Positions 28,542 through 35,665 of a stretch of DNA of 64,000 bases are shown piece by piece. Position 1 is the stretch's first letter. Every line of letters starts with the position of its first letter. The DNA is from Bacillota bacterium (lineage in GTDB: Bacteria; Bacillota; Negativicutes; CTSoil-072): NCBI GenBank assembly GCA_017889545.1, contig JAGFZV010000002.1, forward strand, positions 1 through 64,000. The letters are read 5' to 3'. The translations under genes were made by a program, and so were the position numbers. The notes below the pieces were generated by a model. It was not told where the DNA came from and made no database searches. It saw only the letters and a program-made list of their open reading frames with translations.

Positions 28542-29126
28542 ATGAAGCAGTGGTCGGCCTTTTGTCTGGAAGAAACTGTTGCCGTCGCCCGAAAACTGTT
28601 GGGGGCGCAGCTGGTCAGTGAAACCGCGGATGGCTCTGTAAGCGGAAGAATTGTTGAAGTGGAGGCCTATGCCGGGTTTTCTGACGCAGGATCCCATATT
28701 AGCCGCGGCGTGACAGATCGAACAAAAATTATGCTGGATGCACCGGGATTAGCCTATGTCTATATGATTTACGGCGTTCATCATTGTCTCAATGTGGTGG
28801 CGCATACTGCGGGACAGGCGGGCGCCGTGTTGATTCGCGCGGTCGAGCCGCTGACCGGGATCGAGTTTATGCAACGGCGGCGGGGCGTGGAGGCAATCCG
28901 GTCGTTATGCAGCGGCCCGGGGAAATTATGCCAAGCTTTTGGAATTACCAAAGATCACAATGGCCATTTTTTAGGCGAACAGCCTTTGTACATCACCTTT
29001 GAACGCAAAGTCGACGCGGAACAGATTGTCGCAGTACCGCGGGTTAACATTGATTATGCCGGTGAGGCGAAACATTGGCCGTGGCGTTTTTATATCAAAG
29101 ACAATGCGTATGTGTCGCGAAAATAA
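28542..29126 (+). CDS. 3-methyladenine DNA glycosylase (AAG/MPG family)
   Basis: About 194 residues. The MPG fold is recognised by ARKLLGAQLVSE, GRIVEVEAYAGFSDAGSHISRG (catalytic Glu region), AYVYMIYGVHHCLNVV and CSGPGKLCQAFGI. It removes alkylated or deaminated purines from DNA, matching the repair theme of the two genes upstream, 186 bases away. The ATG at 28542 and a GTG at 28530 are both possible starts behind GAAGGG. The last 13 codons (29089 on) are nearly duplicated at 31297-31345, as expected for an integration site in the 3' end of a gene. Confidence 0.88.
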   Translation: MKQWSAFCLEETVAVARKLLGAQLVSETADGSVSGRIVEVEAYAGFSDAGSHISRGVTDRTKIMLDAPGLAYVYMIYGVHHCLNVVAHTAGQAGAVLIRAVEPLTGIEFMQRRRGVEAIRSLCSGPGKLCQAFGITKDHNGHFLGEQPLYITFERKVDAEQIVAVPRVNIDYAGEAKHWPWRFYIKDNAYVSRK

Positions 29127-29137
29127 TAGAGACCGCT
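29089..29137 (+). repeat. att-like direct repeat, left copy (3' end of the glycosylase gene)
   Basis: 46 of 49 bases match 31297-31345 (TTTATATCAAAGACAATGCG... through the stop codon to GAGACCGCT). The pair brackets about 2.2 kb that carries the first toxin/immunity cassette, as attL/attR would after insertion into the 3' end of the glycosylase gene. No recombinase gene is present between them. Confidence 0.65.
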
Positions 29138-29155
29138 GCCAAACTAAAAGGAAGG

Positions 29156-29212
29156 AAACACGGGGACAGGGATATTGTTTCTTTGAAAAACAATATCCCT
29201 GTCCCCGTGTTT
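29156..29212. repeat. 25-bp perfect palindrome, copy 1 (GGGGACAGG-type)
   Basis: Arms 29156-29180 and 29188-29212 (AAACACGGGGACAGGGATAT.. and its complement) with a 7-base loop. The same stem occurs at 31229-31285 with one loop change. GGGGACAGG palindromes resemble the REP-like repeats handled by RAYT transposases; here they sit just inside the two att-like repeats. It may also end the glycosylase transcript. Confidence 0.8.
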
Positions 29213-29214
29213 TC

Positions 29215-29303
29215 AGAAGAACGATTATAATCCTGGGCGACAACGCAGAAAGCTGTAGGTGAAAACCTTGGCTCTCTTTTCATTTGGAACGTAAGAGATC
29301 GTC
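29215..29303 (+). ncRNA. putative structured RNA element, copy 1
   Basis: 89 bases, 87 identical to 33261-33349. It contains a helix AGAAAGC/GCTCTCT (one mismatch here, perfect in copy 2) topped by AGGT-GAAA-ACCT, a GNRA-type tetraloop. I do not recognise a known riboswitch or sRNA class. Copy 2 lies just before the phase-variable regulator; here the regulator is missing and only promoter-like sequence follows. Confidence 0.5.
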
Positions 29304-29327
29304 CTCCTCTCCATTTTTGTTATTTAG

Positions 29328-29342
29328 TGTACGTATAAAGAA
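29328..29342 (+). promoter_or_regulatory. TGTACGTATAAAGAA motif, copy 1
   Basis: Identical 15-base motif also at 32989 and 33988, each just before a Shine-Dalgarno sequence. The flanks of this copy align with copy 3 (TTTTTGTYAYTTRR upstream; GGRGGGAGGG downstream). The ATG that follows (29358) stops after two codons, so what it served has been deleted. Probably a promoter read by an island-specific factor. Confidence 0.45.
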
Positions 29343-29409
29343 GGGGGGAGGGGAAAAATGCAGTGATGATCCTTATACGCATGTTATAAGAAATAAAATA
29401 GAGCAACTG

Positions 29410-29450
29410 AACCCCATACTTCAAGGTGAAAAACCTTGAAGTATGGGGTT
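29410..29450 (+). terminator. hairpin upstream of effector gene 1
   Basis: Arms AACCCCATACTTCAAGGT / ACCTTGAAGTATGGGGTT, 18 bp perfect. The homologous hairpin at 35666-35718 sits directly after the tail-tube gene and before effector 2. Here the bases just before it (29376-29402) match the last codons and stop of that tube gene, so it is a displaced terminator. Confidence 0.65.
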
Positions 29451-29502
29451 TCGTTGTAAACGGCTACAAGGCGCAAAGGTAATGGATTGAGAGGTGTAAA
29501 CA

Positions 29503-30612
29503 ATGGCTGATGAAATCAATGGGTTTGAAGGCTTATTTTGGGATGGGACGGTACTGTTTCCGGATGAAAGTGAAGCAACAGACGGTGCCGAAAGTGAGAA
29601 TATAGAAAATCCCGTTAACGTGGTTGTGAATCAGGCTGGAATTGATGTCGGTGGTGAATTGCAGAGCAGCACAGATCAGTCGGACAATCAACCAGGCATT
29701 ATTGATAAAGTCGCAGCTTTTCTAAAAGGGGGTCTAAATACCGAAACACAGACTTATCTGGTTGTAGATCCTTTTGGACTTCCGGCAGACCCAGCTCCTC
29801 ATGAAGATACCTGGGCAGATCCGGATGAATTAACGGAACAACAAAAAAATGATGGTTTAACGATCGGAATTGATCCGTTGGGAGGAACATGGATCGTAAA
29901 CAGCAATGATGACCCGATCCCGGAAGAAATAGACAGGTTCAACCGTAAACTTGAATATATAGACGGTTATGCCAGAGCGCTTGGGAAAACATTTGTCTAT
30001 GATCCTAACGCAAGCTTTGAACAGAACCTGCATAAAGCACTAGAACTAGGAGGGTTTGCGCCTGGTGTCGGCGCCACGGCGGATCTTGCGAATGCAGTAG
30101 TGTATTTGAGCGAAGGCAACTACAAAGAAGCAGGCTACAGTGCAATAGCAGCAGTACCTTTAGCCGGAGATGCTTTTGCTGCGGGAAGAATTACCAATAA
30201 AGCAGGGAAAGTTGTCGATGGGCTGAGTAAAGCTGCAGAGGAAGTAGCTGGAAGTAGCATCAAATTTACTCAAACGACTGCCTCGGTACGTTTTAGTAGG
30301 AACGGAACTTTTTCTGGTAAAACGATTGGCGAGTTAGCAAATGATTTAAGAACTGGAGTGCTTAAGTCAACCGATGTTCCGGTTGAGTATATTGAGAGAG
30401 ATAGTGTTAAACTAGTAGTAAACACAAGGTCGTCTCTCGTGTTAAGAAGAGCAGGAATTCCAGAAACAGAGTGGAATTTGGTTAATAAAACAGGCGATGC
30501 ATTTACAGAATCGAAAGTTACAGAACGACTAGCGCGCAATGAATTGACTGAAGAGGGAACAGATGCTATCAGAGTTACTGGATCAGGAAAGAATGTTAGC
30601 AGTTTAGAATAG
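29503..30612 (+). CDS. polymorphic-toxin-like effector 1 (shared N-terminus, pre-toxin region, ParB-like C-terminus)
   Basis: 369 residues. Residues 1-155 are closely related to the protein at 35764 (MADEINGFEGL.WDG; DPFGLPADPAPHEDTWADPD; DELTEQQ; GIDPLGGTWIVN), probably a sorting/loading region. Residues about 180-225 (GGFAPGVGATADLANAVVYL, AAVPLAGDAFAAG) match the pre-toxin segment common in polymorphic toxins. The last 120 residues (IKFTQTTASVRFS, VLKSTDVPVEYIERD, NTRSSLVLRRAGI) resemble ParB-like toxin tips, in which the usual DNRRLAA is altered. No signal peptide. A small candidate immunity gene follows after 10 bases. Toxicity is inferred. Confidence 0.72.
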   Translation: MADEINGFEGLFWDGTVLFPDESEATDGAESENIENPVNVVVNQAGIDVGGELQSSTDQSDNQPGIIDKVAAFLKGGLNTETQTYLVVDPFGLPADPAPHEDTWADPDELTEQQKNDGLTIGIDPLGGTWIVNSNDDPIPEEIDRFNRKLEYIDGYARALGKTFVYDPNASFEQNLHKALELGGFAPGVGATADLANAVVYLSEGNYKEAGYSAIAAVPLAGDAFAAGRITNKAGKVVDGLSKAAEEVAGSSIKFTQTTASVRFSRNGTFSGKTIGELANDLRTGVLKSTDVPVEYIERDSVKLVVNTRSSLVLRRAGIPETEWNLVNKTGDAFTESKVTERLARNELTEEGTDAIRVTGSGKNVSSLE

Positions 30613-30622
30613 GAGTGAGAAA

Positions 30623-30982
30623 ATGCAGGTAGAAAAAGTATATATTATTAAAGAACTTGCTCAAGATTTTGTAAAGGATCCACAAATAAAAACGACTGAC
30701 AACAACGCTATGCTAATCTATGAGTACGAAGGGGAGTCTGGCGACACTGAAACAAAAGGAATTACGTTCAATGACGTTTTGGCGAGCAAGCATACAACGG
30801 AAATGGGTATGGAAGTATATATGGTCAAAGCCTATAATGCAGTTTCTGTTGTTGAAAATTCTCAATGGTCAAAGGAGTTTGGTGAAAGCATTACTGAGCA
30901 GGGATATAAGCATTTCATAGTGTACTTTGATGATTTTGGGGCATACGAATTCTTAGCTAAAACTTTTGAAAAACCTGAATAG
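30623..30982 (+). CDS. candidate immunity protein for effector 1
   Basis: 119 residues, acidic, with no signal peptide or membrane segment, starting 10 bases after effector 1 behind TAGGAGTGAG. I do not recognise a family. Position, size and low-GC composition relative to the core genome are typical of immunity genes; a cytoplasmic location fits a toxin acting inside cells. Its 3' flank (31021-31120) is homologous to the flank after the second immunity gene (37420-37520). Confidence 0.55.
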   Translation: MQVEKVYIIKELAQDFVKDPQIKTTDNNAMLIYEYEGESGDTETKGITFNDVLASKHTTEMGMEVYMVKAYNAVSVVENSQWSKEFGESITEQGYKHFIVYFDDFGAYEFLAKTFEKPE

Positions 30983-31116
30983 GCAAAGAATGTACAGGTG
31001 TAATTCACACTTATTTTACTGCAAAACTTCGTCCAAACTCATTGCAAAAATGACTGACGCCGAGGTTTGCATCCATGAAACCAGTACACTTTATAGTTTT
31101 TTGATAAACACAGAGC

Positions 31117-31164
31117 ACAAGGTGACTGACGGAAAAATTATTATTATGCCGTCAGTCACCTTGT
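31117..31164 (+). terminator. hairpin at the end of cassette 1
   Basis: Perfect 16-base arms ACAAGGTGACTGACGG / CCGTCAGTCACCTTGT. It lies in the conserved 3' flank of the toxin/immunity cassette. There is no strong T tract. Confidence 0.55.
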
Positions 31165-31228
31165 ATGCCACTCGTATTCTGTTAAGTCTTAAAATGGATA
31201 GGCTATACTAAACTGGACAGTTTTTTTA

Positions 31229-31285
31229 AAACACGGGGACAGGGATATTGTTTCCTTGAAAAACAATATCCCTGTCCCCGTGTTT
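31229..31285. repeat. 25-bp perfect palindrome, copy 2 (GGGGACAGG-type)
   Basis: Stem identical to 29156-29212; loop CCTTGAA instead of CTTTGAA. It lies 11 bases before the right-hand att-like repeat, so the two palindromes mark the inner ends of the 2.2-kb insertion. Confidence 0.8.
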
Positions 31286-31296
31286 ACCCGTGTTTA

Positions 31297-31345
31297 TTTA
31301 TATCAAAGACAATGCGTATGTGGAGCGAAAATAATGGAGACCGCT
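31297..31345 (+). repeat. att-like direct repeat, right copy
   Basis: Matches 29089-29137 (end of the glycosylase gene) at 46 of 49 positions but lacks the rest of the gene. A hairpin with a T tract (ACAGACTGCA/TGCAGTCTGT, 31376-31412) follows. Confidence 0.65.
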
Positions 31346-31375
31346 ACTAGCATTATTTGCGAAATATTTGGGGAG

Positions 31376-31412
31376 ACAGACTGCAGAATTAGGATTATGC
31401 AGTCTGTTTTTT
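31376..31412 (+). terminator. terminator after the right att-like repeat
   Basis: Arms ACAGACTGCA / TGCAGTCTGT then TTTTTT. It may be the original terminator of the glycosylase gene, displaced by the insertion. 31413-31557 shows nothing I recognise. Confidence 0.65.
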
Positions 31413-31557
31413 GCGTCTTAGGCAGATCCTCTACATTACATAAAATAACACCCCCGATATCTCGGAAGGTGCATAATTATTAACAGGGTTTTTGGCAGAC
31501 GCAAATTGCAAACTGTTTTAATTTCCATTGAACGGACATTAAAACCTAATTAAAATA

Positions 31558-31639
31558 CACCTCTTATGTCATAAGCTTTATCATACCACATAAGAGGTGC
31601 CTGTTTTCCAACTGATGGGAAGGTTAAAACCTTCCCATC
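31558..31639 (-). terminator. two hairpins downstream of the exported tandem-domain protein gene
   Basis: GATGGGAAGGTT/AACCTTCCCATC (31614-31639) and CACCTCTTATGT/ACATAAGAGGTG (31558-31599). Read on the minus strand the second is followed by TATTTTAATT and is the better terminator for the gene at 31657. Confidence 0.6.
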
Positions 31640-31656
31640 TCTTTATTAGTACTAGC

Positions 31657-32718
31657 TTACGGTAAATTGAATTCATTTTGTAGCTTGTTCATTAAGAATT
31701 CAGTACCTTCTTGCCGTTTCATTTTTTTCCCCGTATCAAAAACGACATTAGAAATATATTTGTTCGTTTCAGGGTCGACAACAAAGATATCTTCTTTTAA
31801 ACGATAACTGAAATCGTCATCGCCAAAATTAATATTACTTATCACAATAGCAGTCACCAGATTAGAATTGGTCGCTTTTCCATACTCTGTAAGGCTTTCT
31901 TTCTTTAAAATAAAAGTTTGCTGTTTCGCACTATCAGTTCCCACTCTACCAATTAAATCGAGGAACGCCGGAGATTTCGGTTTATTATCAACGTAGATAG
32001 GAACTTCACTTACGCGAAATTTTTCTGAAACTGTTTTTCTGACCTTATCCAGCAAATCTGGTTTTTCAAGAATGATATCGGGCAAAAATACAACGACAGA
32101 ATGTTTTATTTCTTCCGCCTGAACATTGTTTTTCTTATCTGGTTTTTCAACTGGGGGCGTCCAATGAAAATCAATTGCCATATTATTAACTAATTCTTTC
32201 GCTCCTTCCGTCAACATAGGGTTTGTTCCTTCTTTGTACCACCGCAAATATTCCACATATTTGCGAGATGTCACATCAATCACCGAAACAGATTCTTTCA
32301 TATCAAAGCGAACGCCCGACCAAAAATTCCAATATGCATTGCATGGAGAAATTGTAATCAGTATAACATAGTCAGATTTTATGGCTTGTCCATAATTAGC
32401 CAAGTCACCAATATTTATTACTTTTATATTTTTTTCATTAGCGGGATCTGTCTTTACCTTGTCAATGTAATCCAAAAATTCGGGTGTTTTTGCTTGTTCG
32501 TCTCCGTATATTACCACAGTACTTGCATCTTTAAATTTTATCTTAAGGGTATCGCGAATTTTGGCAACAGTTTTACTATCTTCAAGGATTTTCTTATCCA
32601 AAAATAATACCACGGAGACTTGAGGCTGATCCGACGAATCCGCTAAGTCGTTGGGACTTGCCAAACCAATTGAGTGCAAACCAAGCAATAAACAGACGAT
32701 CACTAATAACTTTTTCAC
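31657..32718 (-). CDS. exported protein with two tandem homologous domains, function unknown
   Basis: 353 residues. A clear signal peptide (MKKLLVIVCLLLGLHSIGLA) is followed by two copies of a roughly 150-residue domain. Paired features are SVVLFLDKKILEDS versus SVVVFLPDIILEKP, TPEFLDYIDKVKTD versus SPAFLDLIGRVGTD, LANYGQAIKSDYVI versus LTEYGKATNSNLVT, and VIDVTSRKYV versus VVDPETNKYI. The product should be periplasmic or secreted. I do not recognise the family. It is on the opposite strand to the tail module and may be host cargo or unrelated. The start has GGGGGGAA upstream on the minus strand. Confidence 0.65.
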   Translation of the reverse strand: MKKLLVIVCLLLGLHSIGLASPNDLADSSDQPQVSVVLFLDKKILEDSKTVAKIRDTLKIKFKDASTVVIYGDEQAKTPEFLDYIDKVKTDPANEKNIKVINIGDLANYGQAIKSDYVILITISPCNAYWNFWSGVRFDMKESVSVIDVTSRKYVEYLRWYKEGTNPMLTEGAKELVNNMAIDFHWTPPVEKPDKKNNVQAEEIKHSVVVFLPDIILEKPDLLDKVRKTVSEKFRVSEVPIYVDNKPKSPAFLDLIGRVGTDSAKQQTFILKKESLTEYGKATNSNLVTAIVISNINFGDDDFSYRLKEDIFVVDPETNKYISNVVFDTGKKMKRQEGTEFLMNKLQNEFNLP

Positions 32719-33260
32719 AAATAATTCCCCCCAAATAGTAGGTTTAAATATCCTTTCGCTGCATAGGTAATTATTCCCTGCAAAATACCATTTATCCGGA
32801 ATTATTCATGTAATTTTATCCAAAATGGTGAAATGTAAATAAATTCAAGTATTGCAATGAACGCTTCCATATCAACTCCTATACTTCGGTCACCATTGAC
32901 GTACAAAGGGGTATTTTTGATAAATTATGTAAATATTTGGTGCGGATTTAAAATATTCGAAAACCCCCTATACTTTTTCAGGTTGAACTGTACGTATAAA
33001 GAATAGGAGGACAATTCTAAATGGAAAAGACGATATTCTCTCCTTGGTATATTTGACATAATATTACATAATATATATTATTTAACTAGTGAAAATTTGT
33101 TCAATGAATAGCGAGGGCGTAATATGAATTTGTAAGATATGGAGGTGTATTATGCTGATTACAGAAACTATCGACCTATTTTTAAAAAAACTCAAGCGCT
33201 AAAGTAGGAAAAGGTTGGGGTTGTTGTTCGAGCTGCAGAAGTTACACAAATTAATACAAT
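32719..33260. other. AT-rich intergenic region with two tiny ORFs
   Basis: Contains TGTACGTATAAAGAA copy 2 and two very short reading frames with ribosome sites. One, at 33021-33056 (11 residues, MEKTIFSPWYI), follows TAGGAGG. The other, at 33152-33202 (16 residues, MLITETIDLFLKKLKR), follows GGAGGTG. The second resembles the N-terminal start of a tyrosine recombinase and may be an integrase remnant, but this is weak. The rest is AT-rich with no other feature. Confidence 0.4.
32989..33003 (+). promoter_or_regulatory. TGTACGTATAAAGAA motif, copy 2
   Basis: Identical to copies 1 and 3 and followed at once by TAGGAGG and the 11-residue ORF at 33021. Probable island-specific promoter or leader element. 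Confidence 0.45.
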
Positions 33261-33349
33261 AGAAGTACGATTATAATCCTGGGCGACAACGCAGAGAGCT
33301 GTAGGTGAAAACCTTGGCTCTCTTTTCATTTGGAACGTAAGAGATCGTC
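33261..33349 (+). ncRNA. putative structured RNA element, copy 2
   Basis: 89 bases, 87 identical to 29215-29303. Helix AGAGAGC/GCTCTCT (33293-33323) is perfect here and capped by AGGT-GAAA-ACCT; the G/A difference between copies improves the pairing. The regulator gene starts 20 bases downstream, so it may be a cis-acting leader. No known class recognised. Confidence 0.5.
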
Positions 33350-33370
33350 ATTGTATAAGGAGGTAATCAT

Positions 33371-33758
33371 GTGTACGGATCACGGTCAAGGGGAGAGAAG
33401 AGTTCTGATTTGCCGCAAAAAGCGTTGTTTGGCGATGAATACGATGTCAGGCGACTTGTGAATATCATTCGTCGCTACCATGAACTGAGAAGTGCGGCTG
33501 AAATTACAATTGCTGTATATGAGCCCGTTGGGGGAGGGGGGGGGTTATCGGGGCAAAGACAATATTTTGTGTGTACTTGCCGACATTGATCAGGGATTAG
33601 CGTTATTATCGTCGCGACAAATGATTGTTGTTGAGCTGTTGAAAAGAGGTTATCAAGTCAAGGAAATTGGCAGCATTCTTGGGATTAGTCCGACGACTGT
33701 AAAATTTCACTTACAGCAGGCGGTATTACGGTTAGCTGCGTACCTCAATAATTTATAG
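33371..33758 (+). pseudogene. phage-type HTH regulator interrupted at a G9 tract (frameshifted or phase-variable)
   Basis: The frame opened by GTG at 33371 (behind AAGGAGGT) encodes SRSRGEKSSDLPQKALFG and DEYDVRRLVNIIRRYHEL, then ends soon after a G5-A-G9 run at 33530-33544. The +1 frame continues with DIDQGLALLSSRQM and a sigma-region-4/LuxR-like HTH (VKEIGSILGISPTTVKFHLQQA). Removing one G gives a single 128-residue protein covering 33371-33758, with length exactly divisible by three. So the copy here is off, phase-variable, or a sequencing error. By position and HTH type it should activate the tail locus. An overlapping ATG at 33369 gives only a 30-residue peptide. Confidence 0.75.
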
Positions 33759-33773
33759 AGGAAGGGTGAAAAG

Positions 33774-33959
33774 ATGAAGCGATATTATAGCCTGGAGTTG
33801 TTGGAAAGCCTTTATCGGCAACAGGAGCCTAGCTTTCCAGAAAGCACAATAAAAGAACGGGCGAAAAGCCTGCAAAAAGGATTAAACACGCTGGATACAT
33901 GCTGGGCTCGAAGTAATCGTCGATTTTATGCCCATATTCAACTGATGGAGTTTATCTAA
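33774..33959 (+). CDS. small phage-type protein, function unknown
   Basis: 61 residues (MKRYYSLELLESLYRQQEPS...), charged, soluble, starting 15 bases after the regulator behind GGAAGGGTG. I do not recognise it. It lies between the regulator and the third TGTACGTATAAAGAA motif and has been deleted from the duplicated locus at 29.3 kb. Confidence 0.55.
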   Translation: MKRYYSLELLESLYRQQEPSFPESTIKERAKSLQKGLNTLDTCWARSNRRFYAHIQLMEFI

Positions 33960-33987
33960 ATCCTACCTATCTGTTTTTGTCACTTGA

Positions 33988-34002
33988 TGTACGTATAAAG
34001 AA
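33988..34002 (+). promoter_or_regulatory. TGTACGTATAAAGAA motif, copy 3
   Basis: Same motif and flanks as copy 1, followed by GGAGGGAGGG and the cysteine-rich small gene at 34020. It lies at the head of the tail genes, so it is the best candidate for their promoter. Confidence 0.5.
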
Positions 34003-34019
34003 GGAGGGAGGGAGAAAAT

Positions 34020-34154
34020 ATGTATTGTCCATTACTTTGCAGCAGCCCAAATAAGAGCACAGCTTCATTTTGTCAATGTTTGGGAGAAGCCTGCGCTTGG
34101 TGGGTTGTAGTCAACAATACCGGTAAATGCGCAATTACTCAGCTTGGAGCGTAA
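34020..34154 (+). CDS. 44-residue cysteine-rich phage protein (CAWW type)
   Basis: ATG behind GGAGGGAGGG. The peptide has six cysteines (C3, C7, C18, C20, C25, C37) and the motif EACAWWVV followed by GKCAI. Similar short CPL...C...CAWW...CAI proteins occur in clostridial-type prophages and probably bind a metal. It is too short for many gene callers. In the copy at 29.3 kb only the ribosome site and first codons of this region remain. Confidence 0.6.
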   Translation: MYCPLLCSSPNKSTASFCQCLGEACAWWVVVNNTGKCAITQLGA

Positions 34155-34207
34155 GGCATCGGTAAAAGAGAGAGCTAATATTCCATTATTAAGAAAGGGA
34201 TGAGAAC

Positions 34208-34684
34208 ATGGTACCGACATTGAAATTGAGAGATATCGTGGTTAAATGGCGGGATGCTTTGCAGGCAAGTTCGGCCATACAAAGCTATTGTACTACTAAG
34301 TATAGCAAGTCGCCAAAAATTTACGTTGGCATTAACGGTAAAAGCCTCCCGGCGGATACCGACTGCCCGATAATTATCATTTATCCCGGGGAGAAATCGG
34401 AAGGGTTGGAACTGCAAGAGTATAGTTATACTTTGACAGTGGGCTGGACGATTCTTCAGTCGGCGACGACCACGACCGGCAGCATTACGGAGTATACGGG
34501 AGCCACGGAGTGTGACGATCTTGGACAGTTGATCTATCTGGAGCTGGCGCAACTGAGTACGAATTACCCTGTCAGCGAAGTGAAATACAATATTGAACCG
34601 GTGGCCTATTATCCGCGCTTTCCCGGCCGCATGGATATCACTGTAAAAATTAAGCCTGTCAATGGCTATAGCATTAGTTACTAA
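34208..34684 (+). CDS. tail terminator/completion-like protein
   Basis: 158 residues, mostly beta-strand-like, soluble, no signal peptide (LRDIVVKWRDALQASSAI; KIYVGINGKSLPADTDCPIIIIYPG). I infer a gpU-type tail terminator because of its size and its place directly before the tail-tube gene (13-base gap), as in lambda-like tail operons. Direct sequence recognition is weak. GAAAGGGATGAG precedes the ATG. Confidence 0.5.
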   Translation: MVPTLKLRDIVVKWRDALQASSAIQSYCTTKYSKSPKIYVGINGKSLPADTDCPIIIIYPGEKSEGLELQEYSYTLTVGWTILQSATTTTGSITEYTGATECDDLGQLIYLELAQLSTNYPVSEVKYNIEPVAYYPRFPGRMDITVKIKPVNGYSISY

Positions 34685-34697
34685 GGGGGGAAACAAC

Positions 34698-35651
34698 ATG
34701 TCAAGAGCAAAGGGATATACATCCAAATTGGCTCTGGCGTATGAGAGCGCATACGGTCAGACCCCGGCATCCCCGGTGGGTTATAATATGCCATTTAATC
34801 AGTCGAAAATCACAATTTCACAAAACCTGATTGATTCGAGTACGATCCGTAGTCGCCGTGACAAAATGCAGCCGTCAATCGGCAATATCGATGTATCCGG
34901 CAATATTGTGGTGCCGGTCGATCAAATCGGCATTGGCTTTTGGCTACGGGCCATGTTTGGCAATCCAACAACTACCGGCAGTGCTGATCCTTATACCCAT
35001 GTATTCAAAGCAACCAATAGTCAGCCGTCGCTAGTGCTGGAGCAGCAATACCCGGATGTTCCGGCTTATGAAAAATACAACGGATGCAAAGTAAACAAAT
35101 TCTCCTTCGCGTATGGCGGCGATGATGAGCTGATTGCCAATATGAATATCCTTGGTGCGAAGCGAATCGTCGAGTCTTCATCGTTTGATGCAATGCTGAC
35201 TGATATTTCAATCCTGAAATACAGCAACTTTCAAGGATCGATCGAAGAAGGCGGCTCACAATTGGCGACAGTGACCGAAGCCAGCTTGAATGTTGATTTC
35301 GGCCTGGATGGCAATACCTATGCCATCGGTGGCAACGGCTGCCGGACCGATCTGCCGGAAGGGATTATGCAAATATCCGGCAACCTCAAAGCGTTTTTTG
35401 CTGATACCGTGTTATTGAATAAGGCGGTTGACAACACCAAATCCTCGCTTAAATTCAAATTCACCAGCGGGACCCACAGCTTGCAATATTATATGGAAGA
35501 GGTAGTCTTCCAGCAAACTTCACCGGGCATTGAAACCGATAAAGGCATTATGATCAATTTGCCATTCAAAGCGTTTTATGACAAAGGTGCCGGCGGCAGT
35601 GCCATTGTAGCGACGCTCGTCAATAGTCAAACATCCTACGCATCGTTATAA
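34698..35651 (+). CDS. phage tail tube protein
   Basis: 317 residues from the ATG at 34698 behind GGGGGG. The opening SRAKGYTSKLALAYESAYGQTP, then FNQSKITISQNLIDSSTIRSRRD and the GNIVVPVDQIGIGFWLRAMFG segment, are characteristic of the long tail-tube family of siphophages and tailocins. It would polymerise into the tail tube. The last codons and stop are partly repeated at 29376-29390 ahead of effector 1. A 24-bp hairpin follows, then effector 2 where tail chaperone and tape-measure genes would usually be. Confidence 0.75.
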   Translation: MSRAKGYTSKLALAYESAYGQTPASPVGYNMPFNQSKITISQNLIDSSTIRSRRDKMQPSIGNIDVSGNIVVPVDQIGIGFWLRAMFGNPTTTGSADPYTHVFKATNSQPSLVLEQQYPDVPAYEKYNGCKVNKFSFAYGGDDELIANMNILGAKRIVESSSFDAMLTDISILKYSNFQGSIEEGGSQLATVTEASLNVDFGLDGNTYAIGGNGCRTDLPEGIMQISGNLKAFFADTVLLNKAVDNTKSSLKFKFTSGTHSLQYYMEEVVFQQTSPGIETDKGIMINLPFKAFYDKGAGGSAIVATLVNSQTSYASL

Positions 35652-35665
35652 GAAACAAAATAGAA

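Noticed and set aside
30966-31211. 81-codon frame after immunity gene 1
   Set aside because: It covers the conserved non-coding flank and hairpin; the homologous flank at 37420 does not keep the frame.
33369-33461. ATG start two bases before the regulator GTG
   Set aside because: It opens a 30-residue frame without similarity; the overlapping GTG frame leads into the HTH protein.
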